A stretch of 48,911 bases of DNA from SAR324 cluster bacterium REDSEA-S27_B3 (GTDB lineage: Bacteria; SAR324; NAC60-12): positions 1 through 48,911 of the forward strand of contig LUQO01000021.1 in NCBI GenBank assembly GCA_001627865.1, given 5' to 3'. Below are positions 25,835 through 34,066 of the stretch, piece by piece. Numbering within the stretch: position 1 is the stretch's first letter; each line of letters begins with the position of its first letter. Under the pieces are notes generated by a model. The model had not been told where the DNA came from. It worked only from the letters and a program-made list of their open reading frames with translations, and ran no database searches. Position numbers and translations under genes: made by a program.

Positions 25835-26209
25835 TCAGGCAGCAATATCACTGGATTCCCGGGCATGAAGAATCGCGGAAAATGCTGTTTGCAGTTCGTT
25901 TGGAGACAGCTCAGTCAGCTCTGTGTAATCGCTGTTTAAGGTATTATTTATAAACTGCAGCTGTGGTTCTTTAGTAACATAACCCAGTTGATTCAGCTGA
26001 TGACCCAATGTTTCAAACACTCTGTCACGCAACTGATCATTGGTTTTTTTATCCTGAGCAAGAATCCTTCTGCCATAATAACTGTTGTTATTTATCTCAC
26101 CTTTGAATGACTGCTTTGACAGGGTTTTATCTCCTCTTAATTCTATCGCGACAATGACTGAAGTGATAACCACTGAAGTCAGGCAAAAAAACAGTAATAC
26201 CATTTCCAT
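25835..26209 (-). CDS. Hypothetical single-pass membrane protein (124 aa)
   Basis: The ATG at 26209 has a good ribosome site (GAGGGA, 8 bases upstream) and opens with one hydrophobic helix (MVLLFFCLTSVVITSVIVAIEL), followed by about 95 polar residues rich in Asn, Gln and Leu with helix-forming stretches (TNDQLRDRVFETLGHQLNQLGYV). An upstream frame extension to 26296 lacks a ribosome site. No known domain is recognised. The topology suggests a membrane-anchored protein with a soluble C-terminal tail. It is divergent from the flagellar block, 532 bp away from flgI. Confidence 0.55.
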   Translation of the reverse strand: MEMVLLFFCLTSVVITSVIVAIELRGDKTLSKQSFKGEINNNSYYGRRILAQDKKTNDQLRDRVFETLGHQLNQLGYVTKEPQLQFINNTLNSDYTELTELSPNELQTAFSAILHARESSDIAA

Positions 26210-26741
26210 AATAATTCCCTCATTGTTGTTTTCATAGGTCATTTTTTCCGGATCAAAGACCTTTATGTGGGTTGTCTTACTGCAAGACAATTTCAAAACC
26301 GGAAGTGGCGCAGCAAAATATTATATTCTGTCACCTTTCCTGGCGAATTAGATAATGCAGAAAACAGACCAGTAATACGCTGTCTTAATCAAAGGTTTGA
26401 TATAGTTGGTATTGAGAAATTGTTTGTATAACAGAATTTCCAGACACTTTCCTTGAAGGACAATTGAAAATAATATAACAGCTTTCTGTAAAACACATGA
26501 AAACAACACACATAGATTAAGGAATACAAATCTGCAGCAATGGATCTTCTTTCTGTCTGAATTTTTACTGCTTATTTGCCGAATCAGTTTGTTTTGGCGA
26601 GCAACTTTTTTGAATTATTTTGCTACAGAAAATACAAAACAAGGTGAATATTCTGTGCAATAACTGAATAGAATAATTGCCCATATCTGGCATTGAACTT
26701 GTATTACAAACTGGAATCAAAAGCCGGATCAGAACATTGAA
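26210..26741. other. Long intergenic region upstream of flgI
   Basis: These 532 bp separate divergent genes and should hold both promoters. Near the right end is the sigma54-like site listed separately. No RNA gene or small frame with a ribosome site was found. Enhancer sites for a NtrC-type activator would be expected here but cannot be recognised by eye. Confidence 0.45.
26688..26703 (+). promoter_or_regulatory. Candidate sigma54 (RpoN) promoter for flgI-flgJ
   Basis: TGGCATTGAACTTGTA matches the -24/-12 consensus TGGCAC-N5-TTGCA at most key positions with the exact 10-base gap between GG and the second element. The -12 element has GT instead of GC. It lies 39 bases before the flgI ATG. 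Rod and P/L-ring genes are often RpoN-dependent in polar-flagellate proteobacteria. Confidence 0.5.
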
Positions 26742-27866
26742 ATGACCACCATGAACTATTCGCGAATTACACGATTGAGCACAATTTTACTGCATTTTTT
26801 CTTATTGGCAGTGTTGTCCACACCGGTTTGGGGGGTACGTGTGAAAGATGTGGCCGCATTGAGAGGCGCACGTGACAATGAACTTATCGGGTTTGGAATT
26901 GTGGTCGGTTTGGACGGCACAGGAGATTCACAGGAAAGCCTGCTTTCTCGGAAACCGATAATAAACGCTTTGGAGAGGATCGGGATCAGCCTGGAAAGCC
27001 AGGATATAATGGGACGCAGTATTGCCGCGGTTTGGCTGACTGCGACTTTGCCTCCTTTCGCCAAATCAGGACAACGTCTGGATATCACAGTTGCAACGAT
27101 TGGTGACTCAGTTTCCCTTCGCGGAGGAATCCTGATCATGGCTCCGCTGCGCGGACCGGATCGACTGGTTTATGCTGTGGGACAGGGTCCGATTGCCGGG
27201 ATACCAAAAGGGGTCAGCAGGGCGGATGCGCTGCCTCCTGAGGAATTGGTTAACTTGCCCATAGGATCAAGGATGGTGGCTTCAGTCGGACAGGTTCTGG
27301 GGGGAGCAATTGTTGAACGTGAAATCAGTTTGAATCTCAACAGCCGCGCACGCGTGTTTATGAATTTACATTCTCCGGACTTCACAACCGCTTTCCGTCT
27401 GGCAAAACTGATAAATCAGAAATTAGGAATTCGCAGTGCCCGCGCGCAGGATGCAGGTACAGTTGAAGTTTCAGTTCCGGACAGTTATTTAGGCAACACT
27501 GTTGAACTTGTTTCCTTCATAGAAAATTTAGAAATATCTCCGGATCATACAGCCAAAGTTGTACTTGATGAACGTTCCGGAACAGTTGTGATGGGTGGAA
27601 GTGTCCGGATATCGCCAGTTGCGATTTCACAAAACGGTTTGAACATTCAGGTCAAACTTCCATCGCCTAACGCGGAAGGAGCACAGGGTACGCAAGACGA
27701 GGGAACAACTTTGTCTTCCAATGTTTTCATGCTTAAAGGAGGTGCAGACCTGAAAGAAATTGTGGATGGCTTCAATAAAATAGGCGCATCAAGCAAAGAT
27801 TTGATTGAAGTGCTCAAGGCGGTTAAAATTGCAGGCGCGCTTCATGCCGAACTTGTTATCCGTTAA
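26742..27866 (+). CDS. flgI: Flagellar P-ring protein FlgI
   Basis: After a signal peptide (LLHFFLLAVLSTPVWG, residues about 14-29) the mature protein begins VRVKDVAALRGARDNELIGFGIVVGLDGTGDS, the hallmark FlgI start. Later blocks include TLPPFAKSGQRLDITVATIGD, GGILIMAPLRGPDRLVYAVGQG, and the C-terminal VVLDERSGTVVMGGSVRISPVAISQNGL with IVDGFNKIGASSKDLIEVLKAVK. FlgI forms the periplasmic bushing of the flagellar rod. The full 374 residues match the family. The L-ring gene flgH and chaperone flgA are not directly upstream. flgJ follows after 6 bp. Confidence 0.97.
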   Translation: MTTMNYSRITRLSTILLHFFLLAVLSTPVWGVRVKDVAALRGARDNELIGFGIVVGLDGTGDSQESLLSRKPIINALERIGISLESQDIMGRSIAAVWLTATLPPFAKSGQRLDITVATIGDSVSLRGGILIMAPLRGPDRLVYAVGQGPIAGIPKGVSRADALPPEELVNLPIGSRMVASVGQVLGGAIVEREISLNLNSRARVFMNLHSPDFTTAFRLAKLINQKLGIRSARAQDAGTVEVSVPDSYLGNTVELVSFIENLEISPDHTAKVVLDERSGTVVMGGSVRISPVAISQNGLNIQVKLPSPNAEGAQGTQDEGTTLSSNVFMLKGGADLKEIVDGFNKIGASSKDLIEVLKAVKIAGALHAELVIR

Positions 27867-27872
27867 ACAAAG

Positions 27873-28193
27873 ATGAAAGCATTGATGCAATTGCCTCTTT
27901 CGGCGCTTACGCTGCGCATGGATCAGTCAAGGGAGTTTCCTGATGCAAAAGGGAAAACTGATGATGCGAGGCTTCGGGAAGCAGCAAATGAGTTTGAGGC
28001 AATTTTTATTCAACAGATGTTGAAAACAATGCGTAAAACCTCATTGGAATCTGATCTGATTCCAAAGTCTGAGGGTGAAAAAATATTTCGATCTATGCTT
28101 GATGAACAATACGCCAGGCTTTCGGCCAAGTCCGGCAGCCTGGGGCTGGGTGAGATGATTTTCCAGCAATTAAAAACAAATTTGGAAAAATAA
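27873..28193 (+). CDS. flgJ: Flagellar rod-binding protein, FlgJ N-terminal domain only
   Basis: The 106-residue protein has the rod-binding core EAANEFEAIFIQQMLKTMRKT and SEGEKIFRSMLDEQYARLSAKSGSLGLGEMIFQQL typical of the N-terminal domain of FlgJ. The C-terminal muramidase (glucosaminidase) domain found in enterobacterial FlgJ is absent, as in many delta-, alpha- and epsilon-proteobacteria, where a separate hydrolase opens the wall. It directly follows flgI (6 bp) and is probably co-transcribed with it. Confidence 0.92.
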   Translation: MKALMQLPLSALTLRMDQSREFPDAKGKTDDARLREAANEFEAIFIQQMLKTMRKTSLESDLIPKSEGEKIFRSMLDEQYARLSAKSGSLGLGEMIFQQLKTNLEK

Positions 28194-28203
28194 TAAAAAA
28201 TAC

Positions 28204-28230
28204 TAAAGTTTTTGTCTGATATGCCGATTC
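28204..28230 (+). promoter_or_regulatory. Sigma28 (FliA) promoter upstream of flgM
   Basis: TAAAGTTT at 28204-28211, an exact 11-base spacer, then GCCGATTC at 28223-28230. The consensus is TAAAGTTT-N11-GCCGATAA, so only the last two bases differ. Transcription would start around 28240 and leave an about 265-base leader before flgM. This puts flgM and the hook-associated genes under the sigma factor that FlgM inhibits. Confidence 0.8.
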
Positions 28231-28322
28231 ATGCAATAAGGTGTTTTAGCGACTTGTTCCGGGAGAAATAACCGGGACTTCCCGTTTTTGGTAAACATCT
28301 TAAAAGGCCCAAGATCAAAGTG

Positions 28323-28496
28323 ATGAATAATGGATTTTCAGGAAAACCTGAAATCGACTCTATTTACACGCCCTATGGGTCTTCTCTGGCCAGCGAACGC
28401 TACCGCTGTTGTTTTGCCAGCCAGAGTCTGCGGGCATGCTTGTCGGCATACACCGGACATTCCCGTGGAGTTAGGGATTTGAACTACATAACATGA
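28323..28496 (+). CDS. Possible 57-aa small ORF in the flgM leader
   Basis: The ATG at 28323 opens 57 codons (MNNGFSGKPEIDSIYTPYGS..., ending RGVRDLNYIT) that stop 10 bases before flgM. It has no strong ribosome site and an unusual Cys/Arg-rich centre. The same bases contain a perfect 7-bp hairpin (TTTCAGG, AAAA loop, CCTGAAA at 28336-28353) and a longer CTCTGGC/GCCAGAG pairing, so the region may be a structured RNA leader and not a gene. Confidence 0.25.
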   Translation: MNNGFSGKPEIDSIYTPYGSSLASERYRCCFASQSLRACLSAYTGHSRGVRDLNYIT

Positions 28497-28506
28497 AAGG
28501 TGGATT

Positions 28507-28803
28507 ATGAAAATCACAGGTCAACAGCCCCCTGAATTTCATGGAGTCAAGGGAGGGACTGCAAAAGGCAATCAGAAAGCAACAGATCGTTCAGAAAGAT
28601 TACCCGGTTCAACTGATCCGGATGTCAGGACTTCGACTTTTGTGATGAATAAATTAAAAAGTCAAATTAACGCTGAGCCTGAAGTACGCGCTGATAAGGT
28701 TGCCGAACTGAAAGCTAAAATCAAGAGTGGCGAATACCAGGTTGATTCGCAAAGACTTGCCAAAGCAATGCTGGAAGATGCTCTTCAGGAAGATTTATCC
28801 TGA
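28507..28803 (+). CDS. flgM: Anti-sigma28 factor FlgM
   Basis: The 98-residue protein is basic and disordered at the N-terminus (MKITGQQPPEFHGVKGG) and has the FlgM C-terminal sigma-binding helices RADKVAELKAKIKSGEYQVDSQRLAKAMLEDAL. FlgM holds FliA inactive until the hook is complete and is then exported through the hook-basal body. The gene has a good ribosome site (AAAGGTGG) and lies behind a near-perfect sigma28 site, allowing the usual negative feedback. flgN, flgK and flgL follow in order. Confidence 0.93.
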   Translation: MKITGQQPPEFHGVKGGTAKGNQKATDRSERLPGSTDPDVRTSTFVMNKLKSQINAEPEVRADKVAELKAKIKSGEYQVDSQRLAKAMLEDALQEDLS

Positions 28804-28865
28804 AACATAAAGGGTGAGCAACAATCTGGTGTTAAAGGCAGGTCAACACATAGTGTCATAATAAT

Positions 28866-29348
28866 ATGATAGAGTTGCTTAATAACTTGCAGCAACAGGC
28901 TGAACTGCATGAAAACCTGCTTTCCCTGTTGCAAAATGAGTCCGGAGGGTTTGGACGTTTACGTGGCTCTGAGCTGCTTAAACTCCAGGGTGAGAAGTCA
29001 CGATGTATTCGAGCGGCTGCTCAACTTGAGAAAGAGAGGATTCAGCTTGTTAAGCAATACGCCAAATCCTGGAACACAGATTCAAAGGAATTGACTTTGA
29101 GTGTGATCATTGATCGCTCGGACGAAGAATACTCTGTACCGCTGCAGCAATGTTTTGATCAGCTGAAACTCTTGATTGGAAAAATTCGAGATATTGCTGA
29201 AGAAAACGCTATGCAGGCATCAGGACGCTTGAAATCGGTGGAGTCTTCACTGCAGTTCATAAGCCAACTCCAGAACGGGCCTCCTACTTATTCAGAAGCA
29301 GGAAAGATACAAAAAAGAACCGGTACTTTGTCCCGTACTGAAGTCTGA
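28866..29348 (+). CDS. flgN: FlgN-like flagellar export chaperone
   Basis: The 160-residue protein is almost entirely helical, with the FlgN features: an N-terminal LLNNLQQQAELHENLLSLLQNE helix, a central EKSRCIRAAAQLEKERIQLVKQYAK segment and a C-terminal amphipathic helix (QASGRLKSVESSLQFISQLQ). FlgN escorts the hook-filament junction proteins FlgK and FlgL to the export gate. The position between flgM and flgK is the classic one. Sequence similarity in this family is low, so context carries part of the call. Confidence 0.85.
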   Translation: MIELLNNLQQQAELHENLLSLLQNESGGFGRLRGSELLKLQGEKSRCIRAAAQLEKERIQLVKQYAKSWNTDSKELTLSVIIDRSDEEYSVPLQQCFDQLKLLIGKIRDIAEENAMQASGRLKSVESSLQFISQLQNGPPTYSEAGKIQKRTGTLSRTEV

Positions 29349-29399
29349 CTCATTAGTCAAAAAATTGTTAAAGCTCACTAATAATTCTACCTCGTCACC

Positions 29400-31088
29400 A
29401 TGCCTTCGCTCAACAGTTCCCTAAACCTGGGGCAACGCGCCCTGAGCATCAATCAGCGTGCGATGCATACTGTTGGTCACAACATTGCCAATCAGGAAAC
29501 AGAAGGATTCTCCCGCCAGCAGGTACATTCTGGAACGTCAGCTCCGGATCCAACCGGAGTCGGAGGAGGTGCAGATGCACAGCCAACCACTCGTGTTTAC
29601 GATAAATTCGTACAACGCAAAATTCTCCAGGAAAATCCACGCTCCGGAATGTTCAGGTCACGTGGTGAATTTCTGCAAAAAATTGAAATAATTTTCAGTG
29701 AAACAGAAGGAAATGGTTTGCACAATGCTATGAATGAGTTCTGGAATTCTTGGAGTCAGCTGTCAAATCAGCCTGAATCTGAATCTGCCAGAATACAGGT
29801 CAAAGTTCAGAGTGATGTTCTGGCACGCCGATTTCGCAACATGCACTCCCAGCTGCAAGGATTACGCAGTGAAATTAACGGCAGGCTGACTGCGACCATA
29901 AACAAAGTAAATGAGCTGGGTCAGAAAGTCGCAGAATTGAATCGACAGATTACCTCATACGAAGGTGGTCAGAGAATTGCCAATGATATGCGGGACGCGC
30001 GCAATCAGGCCATTGAAGAGCTTTCGGAACTGGTTGATGTCAATTCATTCGAAGATCCAAATGGGCGTACCACAGTTATTATCGGACGTGACTGGTCGCT
30101 GGTGGAAGGAAATAACCGCTATCAGCTGGAAGGGAAAATGAAGGGCGGTGAGTTGGGTATGCTCAGAATCGATGGTGTTTCCGTGAACGACAATCGACGT
30201 GATCTGACCAGAACTTTTCGTGAAGGAGAAATGAGCGAAATGCTGAGGATGCGTGACGAAACAATTGTGAATTACCAGCATAACCTGGACGAGATGGCCT
30301 TCAATCTTGCTGCACAGGTAAACAGACTTCATGCAACAGGTACCGGAATAAATTCTGCTAAAGAAATGATGAAGAGTACTTTTGGGCTCAATAATGAGGC
30401 TCTATATCAACCTCTGCCTTTCCTGAAGGATGGTGTCTTTCAACTTCATTTAGTTGATCCGCATAATGAAATACTGGAAACCTATGAACTGGAAATACAA
30501 TCCGGAATTGATTCCCTGCCGGATATTGTCAAACGCCTGAACCAGACCATCAACGATCCGGGATTGCTGAAGGCCTCTATCGAGGCAGACGGATCAATGC
30601 TTTTACAAAGCGGGCATGACTACAAATTTATTTTTGGAGAAGATCAGTCCGGAATCACCCAGGTTCTTGGCTTAAACAGTTTTTTTGACACCCTCAAAGG
30701 CGCCGAAGACATACAAATCAGTCAGCAAATCCGTGAAAACACCAATAACATTTCCACAGGCAAAGACCTGATACCTGGCGATAACAGGGTGGCACTGGAC
30801 ATTGCCAAGCTGCAGACAAGACCTACAATGAGGGATGAAACCATGACTTATGATGAGTATTACAATGGGGTACTTACAGGAATGGGATTAAAGATCCAAA
30901 GAAATAAAACAGAACAGGCTCATCAGGAAAGCATGGTAAATCAATTTAAGGAAATAAGGAGTTCCATCAGCGCCGTTAATATGGATGAAGAATTGACTGA
31001 CATGATGCAGTATCAGAAAGCATACGAAGCCTCCGCACGCTTCGTCAATACTGTGGACAAAATGATGGAAACCGTGATTAACATGTAA
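29400..31088 (+). CDS. flgK: Flagellar hook-associated protein 1, FlgK
   Basis: The N-terminal D0/D1 region LNSSLNLGQRALSINQRAMHTVGHNIANQETEGFSRQ and the C-terminal VNMDEELTDMMQYQKAYEASARFVNTVDKMMETVINM are the paired coiled-coil ends conserved in all FlgK proteins. Between them lie ENPRSGMFRSRGEFLQKIEIIFSETEGNGLHNAMNEFWNSWSQLSNQPES and a variable surface-exposed middle. The 562 residues fit the family. FlgK forms the first hook-filament junction layer. Expressed from the flgM promoter, with flgL directly after. Confidence 0.96.
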   Translation: MPSLNSSLNLGQRALSINQRAMHTVGHNIANQETEGFSRQQVHSGTSAPDPTGVGGGADAQPTTRVYDKFVQRKILQENPRSGMFRSRGEFLQKIEIIFSETEGNGLHNAMNEFWNSWSQLSNQPESESARIQVKVQSDVLARRFRNMHSQLQGLRSEINGRLTATINKVNELGQKVAELNRQITSYEGGQRIANDMRDARNQAIEELSELVDVNSFEDPNGRTTVIIGRDWSLVEGNNRYQLEGKMKGGELGMLRIDGVSVNDNRRDLTRTFREGEMSEMLRMRDETIVNYQHNLDEMAFNLAAQVNRLHATGTGINSAKEMMKSTFGLNNEALYQPLPFLKDGVFQLHLVDPHNEILETYELEIQSGIDSLPDIVKRLNQTINDPGLLKASIEADGSMLLQSGHDYKFIFGEDQSGITQVLGLNSFFDTLKGAEDIQISQQIRENTNNISTGKDLIPGDNRVALDIAKLQTRPTMRDETMTYDEYYNGVLTGMGLKIQRNKTEQAHQESMVNQFKEIRSSISAVNMDEELTDMMQYQKAYEASARFVNTVDKMMETVINM

Positions 31089-31157
31089 ATGAACGAAAAC
31101 TGTTAATTTAGATGATGATTATAAAAAATTTCATAAAACCTTTACACCGGGTTCAAA

Positions 31158-32459
31158 ATGCGAGTGACTGAGGTCACAAAGCGTGATCATGTAGTTGACA
31201 ATATACAAAGATCCTCCGGTAAGCTTCAGGATATTCAAATGCAGATGGCTTCAGGCCGCCGCTTGAATAAAACTTCTGATGATCCGATCGGTGCGGCCAG
31301 ATCACAGGATATTGTGACTACAATTTCTTCACAGAACCAGCTTCTGCAAAATATTGAAGACAATGTGGCCTGGCTTCAACGATCCGAGCAGGAGATTACA
31401 CATATCAATGAGATACTGGGAAAAATTCGCACACTCGCTCTTTCACAGGCAGGAAGTGATTCAAATGAGGAATCAAGGCAAATGGTGGCACGTGAATTTT
31501 CAGCAGCACGCAAAAGCCTGTTTGATGCGGGAAACGCACGTGAAGGAAAACTTTATGTATTCTCCGGAATTAAAAGTCTTACTCCGGCATTGAAAAAAAA
31601 CGGAATTTTCCAGCCCGCGAAAGTGCTGAAAGATGCTGTTACACAAAGTGACATCCGGGATTTGCTGGATGTGAGTCAGTTTCGCGCGCAGTTTGAAGGA
31701 TACTCCAATAATGATTATCGAATCAGGGTCACAAGGGGTGGGGTTTGGGGGCAAGCCAGGGTTAAAATTTCTGATGACGGCGGCAGAACATGGAGCAAAG
31801 AGCAAACCCTGCGTCCCGTGACACATGTTGTTAATCCGGAGGGAAAGCCAAATGATCAGGTTTTGCTCAAATTTTCTGATCAGGAGGGACGTCTGGGTAA
31901 TGTTCTTCCAAAACAGTTTGATTTTAATTCCGCGGCATCAGCCAGCTTTGACAAGCATGAACTGGGTATTTTATTCCCTCAAGGCATAGAGTTTGTCTTT
32001 CAGCCAAATCCGGAAGTGACTTATAACGGATCAATTCATAAAAAAGAAGCTTTGATTTCAAATGGACTTTCCATTCCGGTGAATATTACCGCGCAGGAAT
32101 TGCTACTTGGGCACGGTGAGAATGGTGTTGATACCTTTTCTTTGCTTGCAGCAATGGAGAGGGCGCTGCTGGAAAATGATGGCACTGCGATTGCACAACG
32201 TCTAGGCGAGCTTGACTTAGCTCAAACGCAGGTGCTGAAGCAGCAGGCAGATGTTGGAAACATTATTCGAGAGCTTTATGCAACCCAGTCCAAACTGGAA
32301 AACCTGCAGTTTGAAAAGGAGAGTCAGCTTTCAGATATTCAGGATTTAGACATTGCGGAAGCCACTGTTGACCTCAAGGTCGCAGAAGCTAACAATAAAC
32401 TTGCTCTGAATACAGGAGCACGTTTGATCCAACCCTCACTGTCAGATTTTCTCCGTTAA
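31158..32459 (+). CDS. flgL: Flagellar hook-associated protein 3, FlgL
   Basis: The flagellin-like N-terminus (QRSSGKLQDIQMQMASGRRLNKTSDDPIGAARSQDI) and C-terminus (LQFEKESQLSDIQDLDIAEATVDLKVAEANNKLALNTGARLIQPSLSDFL) identify FlgL, which caps the junction between FlgK and filament. At 433 residues it is longer than enterobacterial FlgL; the extra sequence forms a beta-rich exposed domain (about 175-330, with NDYRIRVTRGGVWGQARVKISDDGGRTW). It starts 69 bp after flgK. Confidence 0.95.
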   Translation: MRVTEVTKRDHVVDNIQRSSGKLQDIQMQMASGRRLNKTSDDPIGAARSQDIVTTISSQNQLLQNIEDNVAWLQRSEQEITHINEILGKIRTLALSQAGSDSNEESRQMVAREFSAARKSLFDAGNAREGKLYVFSGIKSLTPALKKNGIFQPAKVLKDAVTQSDIRDLLDVSQFRAQFEGYSNNDYRIRVTRGGVWGQARVKISDDGGRTWSKEQTLRPVTHVVNPEGKPNDQVLLKFSDQEGRLGNVLPKQFDFNSAASASFDKHELGILFPQGIEFVFQPNPEVTYNGSIHKKEALISNGLSIPVNITAQELLLGHGENGVDTFSLLAAMERALLENDGTAIAQRLGELDLAQTQVLKQQADVGNIIRELYATQSKLENLQFEKESQLSDIQDLDIAEATVDLKVAEANNKLALNTGARLIQPSLSDFLR

Positions 32460-32466
32460 ATAAACT

Positions 32467-32513
32467 GATGTGCGCAGGACAAAGATGGTATCCTGCAAGT
32501 CAGGAATCACATC
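32467..32513 (+). promoter_or_regulatory. Structured csrA leader with GGA motifs
   Basis: An outer stem GATGTG/CACATC (32467-32472 with 32508-32513) encloses an inner hairpin GCAGGA/TCCTGC (32474-32479 with 32491-32496). Two CAGGA motifs (GGA is the CsrA recognition core) lie in it, 16-50 bases before the csrA start. This suggests CsrA autoregulation or anchoring of CsrA on its own leader. Confidence 0.4.
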
Positions 32514-32529
32514 AAGAAGGTAGATAACA

Positions 32530-32760
32530 ATGCTCATACTGACAAGGAAGTCGGGAGAAAGCATAACCATTGGTGATGATGTAAAAATCACAGTGGTGGA
32601 AGTCAAGGGTAAGCAGGTTCGAATAGGTATTGATGCCCCCAGAAGTTATATGATCCATAGAGAGGAAGTCTATCTTAGTATTCAGGAAGAAAACAGGCGT
32701 GCCGCAGAAGAGTCTCCGCTTTCCATTGCCGGACTCAAGCACTTGTTCGGAAAACTCTAA
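32530..32760 (+). CDS. csrA: Carbon storage/translational regulator CsrA
   Basis: The 76-residue protein begins [37 protein letters not shown], the invariant CsrA core, with the RNA-binding strand and the [13 protein letters not shown]/I-HREE segment. It has a C-terminal extension of about 15 residues, usual in species that also have FliW. CsrA represses flagellin or other mRNAs by binding GGA motifs. Located between flgL and fliW, it is part of the flagellin-level feedback system. Confidence 0.97.
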   Translation: MLILTRKSGESITIGDDVKITVVEVKGKQVRIGIDAPRSYMIHREEVYLSIQEENRRAAEESPLSIAGLKHLFGKL

Positions 32761-32773
32761 TCAATAAACGTTA

Positions 32774-33268
32774 ATGCTTATCCAAACCTCCCGTTTCGGG
32801 GAGATTGAAGTTGAAGATGATCAAATCATCACCTTTCCTTCAGGCTTAGTAGGTTTTTCTGAGGATCGTCGATTTGTAATCAGGGAAGATGAAGCAGCAG
32901 CGCCTTTCCGCTGGCTGCAGTCAGTCGACAATAATGGTCTTGCTTTTGTGATGATTGAGCCGCATGTTTCGGTGTCAAACTATGAGCTTGCACTGACACA
33001 TGAACATCTGAAGAAGCTTGATGCCAAAAACATTGAAGAATTGTCAGTCTTTGTTTTGGTTACCATGGCCAAGGAAATGAAAGATGTCACAATTAATTTA
33101 CAGGGACCTCTGGTTTTCAATTTTGAAACTCGCCTTGGCCTGCAATTTATAATTCCGGACGGAAAATACTCTACCAGACATTTGCTGTTTGGTGATAAAC
33201 TGAAGAACAGTGATTCTGAAGAGTCCTCAGAACAGCCTGCTGAAGAGCAGCAAACAGCGAGGGAATAA
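32774..33268 (+). CDS. fliW: Flagellar assembly factor FliW
   Basis: The 164-residue protein carries the family pattern FGEIEVEDDQIITFPSGLVGFSEDRRFVI, PFRWLQSVDNNGLAFVMIEP and VTINLQGPLVFNFETRLGLQFI. FliW binds CsrA allosterically to relieve translational repression; flagellin competes for FliW, so filament secretion is linked to flagellin synthesis. The C-terminus is acidic and Gln/Glu-rich (EESSEQPAEEQQT). It starts 13 bp after csrA. No flagellin gene is in the window. Confidence 0.96.
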   Translation: MLIQTSRFGEIEVEDDQIITFPSGLVGFSEDRRFVIREDEAAAPFRWLQSVDNNGLAFVMIEPHVSVSNYELALTHEHLKKLDAKNIEELSVFVLVTMAKEMKDVTINLQGPLVFNFETRLGLQFIIPDGKYSTRHLLFGDKLKNSDSEESSEQPAEEQQTARE

Positions 33269-33352
33269 ATTCAGAATTTCGGTCGCAGTTAAATATCAGC
33301 CGATAATCCGAACAGTCATACACCTCAAGTTCCTTCCCAAACACTCTCAGGC

Positions 33353-34060
33353 ATGAGTGAAAACCCAGGCAGCCTCAAACCTCATGAAGTCCGTCAGATA
33401 TGTATGGACAATGGTTTCCAGATTATTGAACCACAATGGCAGCTGCTGGAAAAGTGGGCGCACCTGCTGCTTGAACACAATCAGCAAATCAATTTGATTT
33501 CCCGCAAAGAAACTGATTTGTTATGGGAGAAGCAAATCCTGCACTGCCTCACATTGCCGATTTTACGCAAGATTCCGGAAGGTGCGGAAGTTTGTGATTT
33601 TGGTACCGGAGGAGGATTGCCGGGGATCATCCTGGCCATTGTTCGTCCGGACCTGAACCTTACTTTGCTGGATTCACGCCGGAAAAAGATTGCTGCTGTC
33701 CAACAGATGATTGAGAGTTTAAAGCTCACCAATGCAAGGACTGTCTGCGGAAGGGGTGAGGAACTGGGAGGTCATCCGGAATGGGATCAAAGATTTCCGG
33801 TAATTACAGCACGTGCAGTTGCTCCGCTGAATGAATTTGTACGCTGGACCAGTAGATTACGAAAAACTGATTCCGTACTTCATATTTTTAAGGGCGGTGA
33901 AATTAAAGAGGAAATGAGTGCGTTATCCAGCACTATTTCCGGAGTTAAAATCAACAAGTCCCTGATTGTTCTGAAAGGCTATGCTAAGTTAGCACAAAAT
34001 CAAAAATATTTGATTACGATAAAAGTTTCCTCCGCGGCAAAATATGCTGATACAAACTGA
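33353..34060 (+). CDS. rsmG: 16S rRNA G527 N7-methyltransferase RsmG
   Basis: The 235-residue protein has the RsmG layout: N-terminal helices ending HNQQINLISRKETDLLWEKQILHCL, the SAM-binding motif VCDFGTGGGLPGIILAI (about 79-95), LTLLDSRRKKIAAVQQM and VITARAVAPLNEFVRW. It methylates G527 of 16S rRNA; loss gives low-level streptomycin resistance. It usually neighbours mnmG or parA genes, but here it lies between fliW and an exonuclease gene. Confidence 0.93.
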   Translation: MSENPGSLKPHEVRQICMDNGFQIIEPQWQLLEKWAHLLLEHNQQINLISRKETDLLWEKQILHCLTLPILRKIPEGAEVCDFGTGGGLPGIILAIVRPDLNLTLLDSRRKKIAAVQQMIESLKLTNARTVCGRGEELGGHPEWDQRFPVITARAVAPLNEFVRWTSRLRKTDSVLHIFKGGEIKEEMSALSSTISGVKINKSLIVLKGYAKLAQNQKYLITIKVSSAAKYADTN

Positions 34061-34066
34061 TTAATC

